Source of the DNA: Mangrovivirga cuniculi
GTDB lineage: Bacteria; Bacteroidota; Bacteroidia; Cytophagales; Cyclobacteriaceae
Assembly (NCBI RefSeq): GCF_005166025.1
Contig: NZ_CP028923.1
Span: 1,366,001-1,430,000, forward strand
Length of the DNA: 64,000 nucleotides
Reading direction: 5' to 3'
A model generated the notes under the pieces. That model saw nothing but the letters and a program-made list of their open reading frames with translations. It ran no database searches and was not told the origin of the DNA. Positions 45,827 through 55,502 of this stretch are shown here, one piece after another. The translations under genes were made by a program, and so were the position numbers. Numbering within the stretch: the stretch's first letter is position 1; the number at the start of each line of letters is the position of its first letter.

Positions 45827-46264
45827 ATGAAAAATTTAACTACCTACCTGATGTTTGATGGCAAGTGTGAGGAAGCCTTTAATTTCTACAAATCTGTTTT
45901 TGGGGGAGATTTTATAAGTTTGGAAAGGTATAAACACATGCCTCCCTCAGAAAAAGAAAGCCCTGAAATTCCTGACGAACACGGTGATCGTATAATGCAT
46001 ATATCTCTGAAGATATCTGATGAAATAATCATTATGGGAAGTGATACTGCCGGAAAGTGGGCAGAAAACCATAATCAGGGTAATAATTTTTCGATTTCTA
46101 TAGATACTGAAAATAAAGAAGAAGCAGATAAGTTATTCCAGGAATTATCTAAAGATGGCAAAGTCACCATGCCCCAGGTAAATACTTTTTGGGGCGCATA
46201 CTTTGGTTCTGTAGAAGATAAGTTTGGAGTAAACTGGATGGTTAATCTGGATACTGAATCCTGA
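45827..46264 (+). CDS. VOC-family protein (PhnB-like)
   Basis: A 145-residue glyoxalase/bleomycin-resistance-fold protein of the PhnB/YjdN type: YLMFDGKCEEAFNFYKSVFGG, MHISLKISDEIIIMGSD, and FWGAYFGSVEDKFGVNWMVN. Metal-binding residues typical of active glyoxalases are only partly kept, so the activity is unknown. The stop codon abuts the stop of the converging LytTR regulator gene. Confidence 0.88.
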   Translation: MKNLTTYLMFDGKCEEAFNFYKSVFGGDFISLERYKHMPPSEKESPEIPDEHGDRIMHISLKISDEIIIMGSDTAGKWAENHNQGNNFSISIDTENKEEADKLFQELSKDGKVTMPQVNTFWGAYFGSVEDKFGVNWMVNLDTES

Positions 46265-47023
46265 TCATGAATCTAATTTAGATTTGAACTCATTAACCTT
46301 ATCCCTGCTTACAATTATATCATCTTCAGGTTGATTTTCAATAATCACTTTTAAGCGACTATTTGAATAAGCAATTATGTCTTTTATTGCCGAAAAGCTA
46401 ATAATGTATTTCCTGTTCACCCGGTAAAATGAATCGGGATCTAATAATGACTCTAATTTATCTAATGAATGGTCGAGAAGTAAATTTTTCCCATCCAGCG
46501 TATTGCAAAAAGTGGCTTTTTCTCGTGAATAAAAATAATTTATCTGATTTACCGGCACTGATTTGTAATGCTCTCCTGTCTTAATTAAGAATCTGTTTTT
46601 ATAATTCTTGGTAAGAGATTTCATCGTATCAGTTAATTGTTGAATTTGATTCTCACCAGAAAATGAACTTTTCAGATCTTCGAGCTTATTTAATGCTTTC
46701 TCAACATCCTCATCGTCTATAGGCTTTAGCAAATAATCAACAGAGTTTAATTCAAATGCTTTTAAAGCATATTCGTTGTAAGCAGTTGTAAAAATAATTG
46801 GAACTTTCACTTCTACATGATCAAATATTTCAAAGCTAATACCGTCAGAAATTTGAATATCTAAAAAGATTAAATCCAGGTTAGAGTTATTTTTAAGGAA
46901 TTCAACAGAATCTTTGACAGAATCTATCTTTGCAATGACTTTATAATCAGGTTTAAGTTGCTTTATAATGGATTCCAGCCTTTTAGCTGCTGGTTTTTCA
47001 TCTTCTATTATCAGTATGTTCAT
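46265..47023 (-). CDS. LytTR-family response regulator
   Basis: A 252-residue regulator: receiver domain (1-120; LIIEDEKPAAKRLE, phospho-acceptor Asp in LIFLDIQISDG, TAYNEYALKAFELNSVDYLL) and a LytTR DNA-binding domain (about 145-250; FLIKTGEHYKSVPVNQINYF, FYRVNRKYIISFSAI). Together with the LytS-type kinase upstream, which it overlaps by 4 bp (ATGA), it forms a two-component pair. Target genes unknown; DUF2141 and the flanking genes are candidates by proximity. Confidence 0.9.
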   Translation of the reverse strand: MNILIIEDEKPAAKRLESIIKQLKPDYKVIAKIDSVKDSVEFLKNNSNLDLIFLDIQISDGISFEIFDHVEVKVPIIFTTAYNEYALKAFELNSVDYLLKPIDDEDVEKALNKLEDLKSSFSGENQIQQLTDTMKSLTKNYKNRFLIKTGEHYKSVPVNQINYFYSREKATFCNTLDGKNLLLDHSLDKLESLLDPDSFYRVNRKYIISFSAIKDIIAYSNSRLKVIIENQPEDDIIVSRDKVNEFKSKLDS

Positions 47024-48039
47024 TTTTTAATCAGGGGTAAACTAACAGAAAAAGTATTTTGGTCTTTGGTTATTTCTATTGCATCTGAAGACAGGTATTT
47101 ATAGCGAGACTTAATGTTTTCAATTCCTACACCAGTGTTATTTTCGTTGATCGTGTTTTTTATTTGGAGATTGTTTTCAACTATTATTCTTTCGTCTTTT
47201 ATATAAATATCAATTGTCAAGGGGCTTTCAGAAGAAAGCACATTGTGTTTTATGGCATTTTCAGTCAATAACTGTAAAGTCAGAGGGGGGATCATTATAT
47301 TACTGGATTCTTCCAGACCTAGAAGGTTTTCATTAATAAATAAAGCATCTTCATGTCTTATTTGCTGCAGGAAGACATAGGATCTGACAAAATTCATTTC
47401 CTCTTTTAATTTAACAAGCTCTTTATCTTTGACTTCCAGCACATACCTGTATACTTCAGAAAGCTTTTTTATAAATTTTGCGGCTGTATTTTGATTCTCA
47501 AACACCAGGTTGGTCAGGGTGTTCAAACTGTTGAAAAGAAAATGCGGATTAACCTGGTTTTTAAGAGTTTCAAATTTGGCAGTCATGATTTCCTTTTGCA
47601 TTCTCTCACTATCAATAGCAGCCTGTCTCCAGGCTAATAAGAATTGTCGGGCATAAAGGATCAAAGTCATAACCAGAGTAATTCCTATTGCTATTAAAAC
47701 GGTTGTTTTATAATTGGATATAGTAATTCCAAATAGCGCTGTGACTTCAAATATCACTGTCACAAGTACGAAGGTAATCAGAGAGTGGCCTATAATTCCA
47801 ATAAATGCTCTGAGCAGTGGTGTTTTAACCCATGAAACTTTCAAGTCCAGTACTGCAGACAAAAATTGATTTCCTTTCCAAAGAGTCACCCAGAATGTAC
47901 CACTTATAATAATGGAATAGATCTTATTCTCGCATGTTAAACACATGAGGTATCCCCAGGGGATTCCAATCAGGAATATGAGAAAGGACTCGAGAAGTTC
48001 CTTTTTGAGGTTAAAGTTAATTGCCGGTTTTTCAGACAT
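47020..48039 (-). CDS. LytS/YehU-type sensor histidine kinase
   Basis: A 339-residue membrane kinase from the ATG at 48039 (MSEKPAINFNLKK); an in-frame GTG at 48156 lies within a hairpin and would add an unlikely 39-residue leader. About four membrane helices (about 20-165), a coiled-coil linker, then a His_kinase domain with LKNQVNPHFLFNSLNTL (phospho-His) and a GHKL ATPase (QLLTENAIKHNVL, GVGIENIKSRYK). The usual LytS partner of the LytTR regulator downstream. Confidence 0.9.
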   Translation of the reverse strand: MSEKPAINFNLKKELLESFLIFLIGIPWGYLMCLTCENKIYSIIISGTFWVTLWKGNQFLSAVLDLKVSWVKTPLLRAFIGIIGHSLITFVLVTVIFEVTALFGITISNYKTTVLIAIGITLVMTLILYARQFLLAWRQAAIDSERMQKEIMTAKFETLKNQVNPHFLFNSLNTLTNLVFENQNTAAKFIKKLSEVYRYVLEVKDKELVKLKEEMNFVRSYVFLQQIRHEDALFINENLLGLEESSNIMIPPLTLQLLTENAIKHNVLSSESPLTIDIYIKDERIIVENNLQIKNTINENNTGVGIENIKSRYKYLSSDAIEITKDQNTFSVSLPLIKK

Positions 48040-48139
48040 AGTTTGCAAATAAACAGATTTTCGAACTAAAGATGAAATCGTGGAATTATTTATATTTATT
48101 CCCGGTAAATTCTTGATGAGTGGGTCTTTTAAATAAGGC

Positions 48140-48173
48140 TGCCGGATCAGCGGCACGTTCTACTGATCCGGCA
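48140..48173. terminator. hairpin between DUF2141 and kinase genes
   Basis: A perfect 11-bp GC-rich stem (TGCCGGATCAG / CTGATCCGGCA) with a 12-base loop. It follows the DUF2141 gene on the - strand. The downstream T run is weak, so it may be a terminator or an mRNA-stabilising structure. Confidence 0.55.
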
Positions 48174-48208
48174 ATAATATACAAATTAGAGTGCCCCGAA
48201 CAATTAGT

Positions 48209-48637
48209 TTACTTTAAGGTAACTGTTAACATTCTATCTTTCTGAAAGCTCATTTTAGCCGATTCATATGGTGCAGGACCATATGGGTTAGAAGCATTAT
48301 TAGAATATCCCAAAGGTTCTTCCGGTCCCATCATCCCTATATCAATATTGTTATTTGAATTTAAATCCTGATAAATAATAATAGCATAATCTCCTGCCGG
48401 AAGGTTTTCAACTTTATAAATATCCGACTGTTCGTTTTTTAAGTCTACGATGACGTCTCTAAATGCCTGATCAGGATAATTTACATTAGTGTTAAAAACT
48501 CTGATCATTAACTGACCTTGTTGAGCTTTAATCCCCTCAATTTTGAGAGTGATATTAATTGATTCTTTTTCTTCTTGAGCAAAGCTGTTAAAAGCTATAA
48601 GTAAAATTCCAATTCCAATTAGTTTAAACTGTTTCAT
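48209..48637 (-). CDS. DUF2141 secreted protein
   Basis: A 142-residue protein with a signal peptide (IGIGILLIAFNSFAQ) and a single beta-sandwich domain: ITLKIEGIKAQQGQLMIRVF, LPAGDYAIIIYQDLNSNN, GPEEPLGYSNNA, AKMSFQKDRMLTVTL. This is DUF2141, a periplasmic/secreted family of unknown function common in Bacteroidota and Proteobacteria. It is followed by the hairpin at 48140 and reads in the same direction as the LytS/LytTR pair. Confidence 0.87.
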   Translation of the reverse strand: MKQFKLIGIGILLIAFNSFAQEEKESINITLKIEGIKAQQGQLMIRVFNTNVNYPDQAFRDVIVDLKNEQSDIYKVENLPAGDYAIIIYQDLNSNNNIDIGMMGPEEPLGYSNNASNPYGPAPYESAKMSFQKDRMLTVTLK

Positions 48638-48805
48638 TATTCGATTATTTTTGTGTTTTTTTATGATTACACTGGAAAGTTGATGTTTTATCAGATAACC
48701 TGATAATAATTGTTGCCGAATCGTTGAATCAGCTTACTGAATCGTAGATATTTAATTTTTTCCTGTTTTGGAAATTAAAAAACTTGTAGAGATCACCGAG
48801 AGAAA

Positions 48806-50715
48806 ATGAAATTTGAGGGACAGATTTATTTCATAATTTTTATATTATTTCTATTAAGTGCAGGTAGTATACAATCTCAGGAGATAGATAATCCATATAT
48901 TGATTCTTTAAACAAAATACTTAAAACAGATTCAATTTCTAATAATCAGGAGCAAAGGCTTATCATTTTAAATGAAATAGCAAATCAACACTATATAAAA
49001 GGAGATTTCAGAGAAGCTCATTCAAAATATAACGAAGTTGTTTCTGATTCTACGAATGGGATTTTTGAACGAGAAATAGCAAAAGCTCTATCCGGTTTAT
49101 CTCACATAGAATGGAGATGGGGTGATAATGTTTCAGCCATAAACAAGGCAATAAAAAGTATTGAAATTTTTAAAGCAATAAATGACACTGCTAACATCTG
49201 TAAAGCTTCTGATATTTTGGGTGGTATATATGCTAGTCTTGGAAAATACGGGGAGGCTGAAAAAACATACAGACAAATACTGAAGTTAACGGGGGCCACT
49301 AATGATTCTGTCAATGAAGGGTCCGCTCTTGAGCATATTGGAATTGTAAAGTTCTTCGAAGGTAATTATGATTCTTCAATCCTGTATTATCAAAAGTCCT
49401 ATGATATATTTAATACGATAAATGCTCCAATACGTGCAGCTATTGCAAAGTCAAATATAGGAGAGGCATATCTTTATAAAGGAAATTATTCTAAGGCTAT
49501 TGAATACCTTGAAGAGGCAATTACGGAAATGGAAAAGGAGTCTTTTCGTTCAGGGTTAATATTTGCTAACTATAGTCTGGGGAGTAGTAAGACAAAACTC
49601 GGTCAATACAAGGAAGGATTAAAACATTATGAAAAGGCCCTGGAGTTAATTAAAATAACTGGAGAGTTCAGGGAAAAACCCTTTGTTCTTGAACTCATGT
49701 CAGAAAACCTGGATCAGCAAGGGGATCATGCCAGGGCTCTGGAGTTGTATAAATTAAGTGCTGAAATAAAAGATTCGATAGATAATATTGAAAACAGAGC
49801 AGCTATCGAAGAAATCAGGACCAGGTACGAAGTGGCTGAAAAAGAGAGAAAAAATAAGATTCTTTCAGATCAAAATAAGCAGAAAGAAGCTTCGATTAAG
49901 GTTAAGAATCAGATGTTATTAGCTCAATTTTTGCTGGTATATTGTTGATATTAGTATTAGTCGTAGGTATATACTCTTACAGAAAGGTTAAAAAGCAAAA
50001 GAATAATCTTAATGCCGTAAATAAAGTTAAAGACCAGATATTAAGAGTAATTGGTCATGACCTGCGAGGACCTGTAGGTAACCTGAAAGTGATTACTGAT
50101 ATCATAACCTCCAAGGATAACATTTCAAATCCTGAAGAGCAGGCATGGATATTAAATCGATTAAAGTCAGAAATTAATGATACTTATTTTTTATTGACAG
50201 ATCTTCTGGCATGGTCTCAAATGCAGAGAGATAATCCTAAGTTGACATTTTCGAAATTTAACTTAGTTGTCCTTGTCCACAGATCAATAAAAATCATGGA
50301 GCCTAACGCGACGCGTAAAGGAATTGAAATTAACTTTAATTACAGCGATAAAACAGTTGAATGCTTTTCAGATCCAAATATGATTCAATCAGTTTTAAGA
50401 AACCTTATCGGAAATGCTGTAAAATTCACACCTTCCGGTGGTTCTGTGAATATCAAACTTATAGAAGATATCCAGAAAGGTAAAGCCATAATCGAGGTAT
50501 CTGATACCGGGGAAGGTATTAAAAGAACTGAAATGGATAAAATATTTACTTATCAGGGTCTCAAGTCTTCGCGGGGAACCTCGAATGAACCTGGTACGGG
50601 AATAGGTCTCTCTTTATGCTATGATATTATTTCGATGTGTGATGGACAGATAGGCGTAAGAAATAACAGTGACTTGGGATCAACATTTTACTTTACAGTT
50701 CCTTTAAATACCTGA
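48806..50715 (+). CDS. TPR sensor histidine kinase, frameshifted in a T run
   Basis: One gene split by a single missing T. Part 1: signal peptide (IFILFLLSAGSIQSQ), then TPR repeats (about 50-330) and a coiled coil with RTRYEVAEKERKNK, typical of Bacteroidota TPR kinases. The run T5 at 49928-49932 should be T6, giving MLLAQFFAGILLILVLVVGI, a proper membrane helix. Part 2: HisKA (phospho-His in IGHDLRGPVGNLK) and HATPase (NLIGNAVKFTPSGG, VSDTGEGIK, GTGIGLSLCYDI). The restored protein has 636 residues. It is an orphan kinase with no adjacent response regulator. Confidence 0.9.
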
Positions 50716-50858
50716 CTATTATCAAGTATGATAATAATCAGTTAAAATAATGAGAAAATCACAGGCTTTTATAGAGTTAAAATTTTAATTTATATAAAAA
50801 GGTTTTTCGTTGATATTCATACGGTTAACCATTAAAAAATAACTCAAAATACAAAGCC

Positions 50859-52724
50859 ATGAAAGAACCAGTTGACGAGTCACGCGACGAGGTTGTTATT
50901 CACTTCGCAGGAGATTCAGGCGATGGTATTCAACTTACTGGTGGCCAATTCACTGAAACTGTTGAATTATTTGGTAACGACATTAGTACATTTCCTAACT
51001 TTCCCGCAGAGATAAGAGCTCCTATCGGAACCCTTGCAGGAGTATCAGGGTTTCAGTTAAAATTTGGATCTGTAGAGGTATTTACCCCTGGAGATATGTT
51101 TGATGTGCTGGTTGTAATGAATGCTGCAGCATTGAAGATCAATCTTAAAAATTTAAAGCCAGGTGGCATTATTATTGCGAACACAGCAGGTTTTGATAAG
51201 AAAAATTTAAATCTGGCAAAATATATCGATGGTGCAAATCCACTTATTGATCATTCCTTAGATAATTACCAGCTTCATGCTATAGATATTACCAAGATGA
51301 CTCGTGAAGCCCTTAAAGACTTTGGGTTATCAGTAAAGGAAGTGGATAGATGTAAAAATATGTTTGTCCTTGGATATGTCTATTGGATGTTTAGTCAAAC
51401 CCCCGACAACACGATAAAATTTATTCGAAATAAGTTTAAGAAAAATACTGAAATAGCGGAGGCTAACATTAAAGCCCTCAAAACAGGTTACAATTTCGGA
51501 GATACCAATGAAACCTTTAAAACTCGGTTTAGGATTAAAGCAGCTTCATTACCTAAAGGCAAATACAGAAATATTAATGGAAATAGTGCTTTAGCTTTAG
51601 CTCTAATTGCTGCTTCTCATAAAAATAATCTCGAACTTTTTTATGCAAGTTATCCGATAACCCCTGCTTCAGATATTCTACATGAATTAAGCAGACATAA
51701 AAATTTTGGTGTTAAAACCTACCAGGCAGAGGATGAGATTGCAGCGGCTTGTGCAGCCATTGGCGCTTCATTTGGAGGATCATTAGCTGTTACCGGTTCC
51801 TCCGGGCCTGGAATAGCTTTAAAAGGCGAGGCATTAGGCCTGGCAGTGATGCTGGAAACACCAATGGTAATTATTAATGTCCAGCGTGGAGGCCCATCAA
51901 CAGGTTTGCCAACAAAAACCGAACAAGCTGATCTTTTACAAGCTATATATGGTAGAAATGGTGAAGCACCGATTCCGGTACTAGCAGCGTCTTCTCCAAA
52001 AGATTGCTTTGATGTAGCCTATGAAGCCTGTAGAATCGCAGTCGAACATATGACTCCGGTTCTGGTACTCTCTGATGGTTATGTAGCAAATGGGTCAGAG
52101 CCATGGCAATTTCCTGAATCAAAGGATTTGAAAGAATTTAAGGTTCACCGTCCTACCGGAGATGAGTTCGTCGATGAGCAGTACCTACCTTATTATCGCG
52201 ACGAAAATCATGTTAGGCCCTGGGTGGTGCCCGGAATGAAGGGGTACACACATAGGGTAGGTGGATTGGAAAAAGAAGCAAACACCGGTAATGTATCTTA
52301 TGATGGGAATAATCACGAGCTTATGGTTAAAACCAGGGCTGAAAAAATCGAAAAAATAGCTGATTTTATTCCTAAGCAGGAAATTAATAGAGGTGAAGCC
52401 GGTGCAGATATATTGATTCTTGGCTGGGGATCAACTTTTGGTGCTATCGAAACCGCTACCAAAGAATTAATTGAGGAAGGATTATCGGTTGCTCACATTC
52501 AATTGAAATACCTATTCCCCTTCCCTTCAAATCTGGGAGAATTGTTGAAAACATTTGACAAGGTAGTGGTTCCGGAAATGAATCGTGGTCAGCTAACTAA
52601 ATTGATCAGAGATAAATTTTTAATAGATGCAAAATCGATTAGTAAGGTTAAAGGACTTCCATTTACAGTTGATGAAATCAAGGAAAGAGTTTTAAAATTG
52701 AGAGAATATGCAGACCAAAAATAA
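50859..52724 (+). CDS. korA: 2-oxoacid:ferredoxin oxidoreductase, alpha (gamma-alpha fused) subunit
   Basis: A 621-residue subunit: gamma domain first (about 10-190; VIHFAGDSGDGIQLTGGQF, FPNFPAEIRAPIGTLAGVSG), then the alpha pyrimidine-binding domain (about 220-600; YASYPITPASDILHELS, AEDEIAAACAAIGASFGG, QRGGPSTGLPTKTEQADL). It decarboxylates 2-oxoacids (most likely 2-oxoglutarate, KorA-type) to acyl-CoA with ferredoxin. The stop overlaps the start of the beta gene by 17 bp. Confidence 0.9.
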   Translation: MKEPVDESRDEVVIHFAGDSGDGIQLTGGQFTETVELFGNDISTFPNFPAEIRAPIGTLAGVSGFQLKFGSVEVFTPGDMFDVLVVMNAAALKINLKNLKPGGIIIANTAGFDKKNLNLAKYIDGANPLIDHSLDNYQLHAIDITKMTREALKDFGLSVKEVDRCKNMFVLGYVYWMFSQTPDNTIKFIRNKFKKNTEIAEANIKALKTGYNFGDTNETFKTRFRIKAASLPKGKYRNINGNSALALALIAASHKNNLELFYASYPITPASDILHELSRHKNFGVKTYQAEDEIAAACAAIGASFGGSLAVTGSSGPGIALKGEALGLAVMLETPMVIINVQRGGPSTGLPTKTEQADLLQAIYGRNGEAPIPVLAASSPKDCFDVAYEACRIAVEHMTPVLVLSDGYVANGSEPWQFPESKDLKEFKVHRPTGDEFVDEQYLPYYRDENHVRPWVVPGMKGYTHRVGGLEKEANTGNVSYDGNNHELMVKTRAEKIEKIADFIPKQEINRGEAGADILILGWGSTFGAIETATKELIEEGLSVAHIQLKYLFPFPSNLGELLKTFDKVVVPEMNRGQLTKLIRDKFLIDAKSISKVKGLPFTVDEIKERVLKLREYADQK

Positions 52725-53741
52725 AAGTAACGGACATGGTGAAAATCTTGTAGCTAAGGATTTTGCAACTGATCAGGATGTAAGATGGTGTCCAGGTTGT
52801 GGTGATTATTCAATTCTTAAGCAGATTCAGACTATTTTACCTTCTATTAATGTTCCCAGGGAAAATATCGTCTTTATTTCGGGTATTGGCTGTTCTTCAC
52901 GGTTTCCATATTATATGAATACTTATGGCATGCATAGTATTCACGGTCGGGCAGGAGCAATAGTCAGTGGACTTAAATCTGTAAATCCTGATTTAGATAT
53001 TTGGATGATTACTGGCGACGGAGATAGTTTGTCAATAGGCGGTAACCATCTCATCCATCTTTTAAGAAGGAACTTTAATGTGAATATCGTTTTGTTTAAT
53101 AACCAGATTTACGGATTGACCAAAGGGCAATATTCTCCAACTTCTCCTAAAGGTCAGGTAAGTAAATCTACTCCTTTTGGTTCGGTAGACAGGCCATTTA
53201 ACCCGATCACTCTTGCTTTAGGAAGTGAAGGTACATTTGTTGCCAGGGCCATCGATCGGAATCCTATTCACTTGAGAGAAATTTTAAGTGCCGCTCATGA
53301 TCACAATGGAGCATCTTTTATCGAGATATATCAAAATTGTAATGTTTTTAATGATGGTGCTTTTGAAGAATTCACGGATAAATCGTTAAAAGATAAAAAC
53401 ACCCTGTATCTTGAAAATGGAAGACCATTATTATTCGATAACGAATCAAAAGGCATTGTTTTGGATGGATTTAAGCCTGTAATCGTAGATATGGATTCCT
53501 ATTCTCCTGATGATTGCTGGATACATGATGATGAAGATAAAATTAAAGCCTCGATATTGGCTGAGTTTTTTGACTATACAGAAGAGAGGGGGAATTACCT
53601 CGTCCTTTTGGAATATTTTATAAAAATCAGAGGAATACCTATGAGCAGGTATTCCAGGATCAGATCGACCTTTATAAATCTAAAAGAGAAGCTGATCTGG
53701 ATTCATTGCTCAGTGGTAATAACTTCTGGGAAGTTAAATAA
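52708..53741 (+). CDS. korB: 2-oxoacid:ferredoxin oxidoreductase beta subunit, frameshifted in a G run
   Basis: The TPP-binding beta subunit: VRWCPGCGDYSIL with iron-sulphur/TPP Cys residues, GIGCSSRFPYYM, HGRAGAIVSGLK and the TPP motif GDGDSLSIGGNH through NNQIYGLTKGQYSPTS. Near the C-terminus the frame breaks: G5 at 53588-53592 should be G6. Adding one G gives EERGELPRPFGIFYKNQRNT, matching the family's 'PRP.G..Y....TYE' element, and ends ...LLSGNNFWEVK at 53741 with 344 residues. Read literally, the tail from residue 295 on is unlike the family. The gene is coupled to the alpha subunit and followed by a terminator. Confidence 0.92.
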
Positions 53742-53764
53742 GGCCTAAATGTAAATAATGAAAT

Positions 53765-53790
53765 AAAACCGAAGAGAGATCTTCGGTTTT
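53765..53790 (+). terminator. rho-independent terminator after the oxidoreductase operon
   Basis: An 11-bp stem (AAAACCGAAGA / TCTTCGGTTTT) with a GAGA tetraloop, followed by TGTTTG. Confidence 0.88.
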
Positions 53791-53859
53791 TGTTTGTATA
53801 TTAATAATATCAGAATTATTTCCTTACGGAACTTTCTATCATAATAATATTAATTACCA

Positions 53860-54444
53860 ATGACTAAATATTTCATATTAACAGTTTTTGTAGTTCTTTT
53901 TTTTACTTCTTGTCAACCGACCGAAAAAAAGAAATTAAGTGAAACTTTGGAGATGGACACTGTACAGCAGCCGCTTTATCCATATGATGTGGAAGAAAAG
54001 ATTGAAGAGTTGGGTTTAAATATAACAGAGCCTGGTACACCTGTAGCTAATTATGTGAATGCAGTAAGGTCAGGAAACCTGGTATTTCTGGCTGGTAAAG
54101 GACCCAAAAAAGAGGATGGATCTTATATAACCGGAAAGTTAGGTTCAGATCTTTCAGTAGAACAAGGGTATGAAGCAGCCAGATATACAGCTATAGAACA
54201 GCTAAGATCTATAAAAGCCGAGGTTGGAGATCTTAATAATGTAGTAAGAATAGTAAAGGTTCATGGTATGGTAAATGCAGGTCCGGATTTTGTTGATCAC
54301 CCTTCAGTAATTAACGGTTTTAGCGATCTCATGGTTGAGGTTTTTGGTGAAAGGGGGAAACATGCAAGGGCTGCAGTAGGGATGGGATCTTTACCATCTA
54401 ATATTGCAGTTGAAATTGAGGTGGTAGTCGAAGTAAGAGATTAA
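53860..54444 (+). CDS. RidA-family lipoprotein
   Basis: A 194-residue protein: lipoprotein signal (FVVLFFTSC lipobox), a 25-residue linker, then a RidA/YjgF domain (about 45-192; VRSGNLVFLAGKGPKKEDG, GKLGSDLSVEQGYEAARYTA, RIVKVHGMVNAGPDF, HARAAVGMGSLPSNIAVEIE). Cytosolic RidA deaminates reactive enamines; the Arg of the RidA active site corresponds to ARAAVG here. A lipid-anchored, hence extracytoplasmic, RidA is unusual. Its stop codon overlaps the stop of the converging DsbD-N gene. Confidence 0.87.
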   Translation: MTKYFILTVFVVLFFTSCQPTEKKKLSETLEMDTVQQPLYPYDVEEKIEELGLNITEPGTPVANYVNAVRSGNLVFLAGKGPKKEDGSYITGKLGSDLSVEQGYEAARYTAIEQLRSIKAEVGDLNNVVRIVKVHGMVNAGPDFVDHPSVINGFSDLMVEVFGERGKHARAAVGMGSLPSNIAVEIEVVVEVRD

Positions 54445-54893
54445 TTTATAATATCGATTTTAAATGATAGTTCCCTTGGGAAAAAGCATTTTTGATTATT
54501 ACAAGGTTGATACTTAAGTTTTCCAAAGATCGAATTCTGATTTAATTTCCCGGAGTATATTAGTGGCACTTTTACGATCAGTTCGTTGCTAAATACCAGA
54601 GTTTTGAAATTTCCCACATAAAAATATTCAGGTTCAGGAAATGCAGGGCTGCCAAACGATAGGTTATTAGTTTCCTGCAAATATAATTCTGTTGGGATCA
54701 ATAGGTCATCTTCAGGTTTATGTGACTGAATATGGAAGCCCTGATTTATTGTAAAAAATAATACCAGAGTATCGGGATTAACTTGTGGCGACAATATGGA
54801 TTTTTGGTAACTGACCCAATTATTGTCCTGAATGTTACCACAAGTTAAACCTGATAGAATTATCAGAAAGCTAGTGTTCCTGAAGAAGTTCAT
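54441..54893 (-). CDS. free-standing DsbD N-terminal-like domain protein
   Basis: A 150-residue envelope protein with an N-terminal hydrophobic signal (FLIILSGLTCG) and an immunoglobulin-like domain whose end, KLKYQPCNNQKCFFPRE, matches the redox site of the DsbD N-terminal (alpha) domain (C-x4-C here against C-x5-C in E. coli). The transmembrane and thioredoxin parts of DsbD are absent. Its start overlaps the TlpA-type thioredoxin gene by 23 bp, which suggests the two exchange electrons or act on the same substrate. Confidence 0.8.
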   Translation of the reverse strand: MNFFRNTSFLIILSGLTCGNIQDNNWVSYQKSILSPQVNPDTLVLFFTINQGFHIQSHKPEDDLLIPTELYLQETNNLSFGSPAFPEPEYFYVGNFKTLVFSNELIVKVPLIYSGKLNQNSIFGKLKYQPCNNQKCFFPRELSFKIDIIN

Positions 54894-55437
54894 TTAACCT
54901 TTTTTGTAAAGAAATCAGTTTTGCGTCGAAATTCTTTGAGTCTAACAATGACATAAACTGAATATTTCCCTCGGGATCTACGATTAAATTAGAGGCCAGC
55001 ATAACTTCATCTCTTGCAAGATCAGGTAAAACGTTATCCGGAGCAAAAGAGGCAGCAACTTTACCGTCAGAATCGAGTAACACCGGGAAAGTAAAGTTAA
55101 ATCTGTCTTGTAATTTAGCCTTGACTAATTCCTTAGGCTCTTTGACATCAATTATCAGTACATTTACGTTCTTAGACTGGTATTTTTCATATAATGCTTG
55201 TAGATATGGAGCTTCTGCATTGCAGAAAGGACACCATGTAGTAGCAATATGAATCACAAGGAATTCACCTTTGTACTCATTCATAGAAATTTCATTTCCA
55301 CTGAGATCACTTAAATTGAAATCAGGAGCTTTTTGTAAAGGGGCATCGTTGGCATTTTTCTGAGAATACGAGGTGAAAGAAAGATTAAAAAACAGAAAAG
55401 TAATCAACAAAACCCAATTTAATTTGAAATGGGTCAT
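54871..55437 (-). CDS. TlpA-type periplasmic thioredoxin
   Basis: A 188-residue protein: signal peptide (LLITFLFFNLSFTSYSQ), then a TlpA/ResA-like thioredoxin fold with redox motif WCPFC (ATTWCPFCNAEAPYLQ), the NLSDLSGNEISMNEYKG start and NLIVDPEGNIQFMS at the cis-Pro side. It acts as a thiol-disulphide oxidoreductase or peroxiredoxin-like reductase in the periplasm. The adjacent DsbD-N-like gene overlaps its end. Confidence 0.87.
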   Translation of the reverse strand: MTHFKLNWVLLITFLFFNLSFTSYSQKNANDAPLQKAPDFNLSDLSGNEISMNEYKGEFLVIHIATTWCPFCNAEAPYLQALYEKYQSKNVNVLIIDVKEPKELVKAKLQDRFNFTFPVLLDSDGKVAASFAPDNVLPDLARDEVMLASNLIVDPEGNIQFMSLLDSKNFDAKLISLQKRLNELLQEH

Positions 55438-55502
55438 TGTATTAAACTGTTTTGTGGTCTATAAATTTACTTAAAATAATCTTCACTAAGATTAAAAACA
55501 GA

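Noticed and set aside
48040-48156. GTG start for the LytS-type kinase at 48156.
   Set aside because: It begins inside a strong hairpin and adds a 39-residue leader foreign to the family; ATG at 48039 is better.
49942-50715. Independent small histidine kinase gene starting at 49942.
   Set aside because: One added T joins it to the TPR part with a proper membrane helix between.
53593-53748. Divergent C-terminus of the oxidoreductase beta subunit (ending ...SGKLNKA).
   Set aside because: The frame after G6 matches the conserved family C-terminus and stops at 53741.
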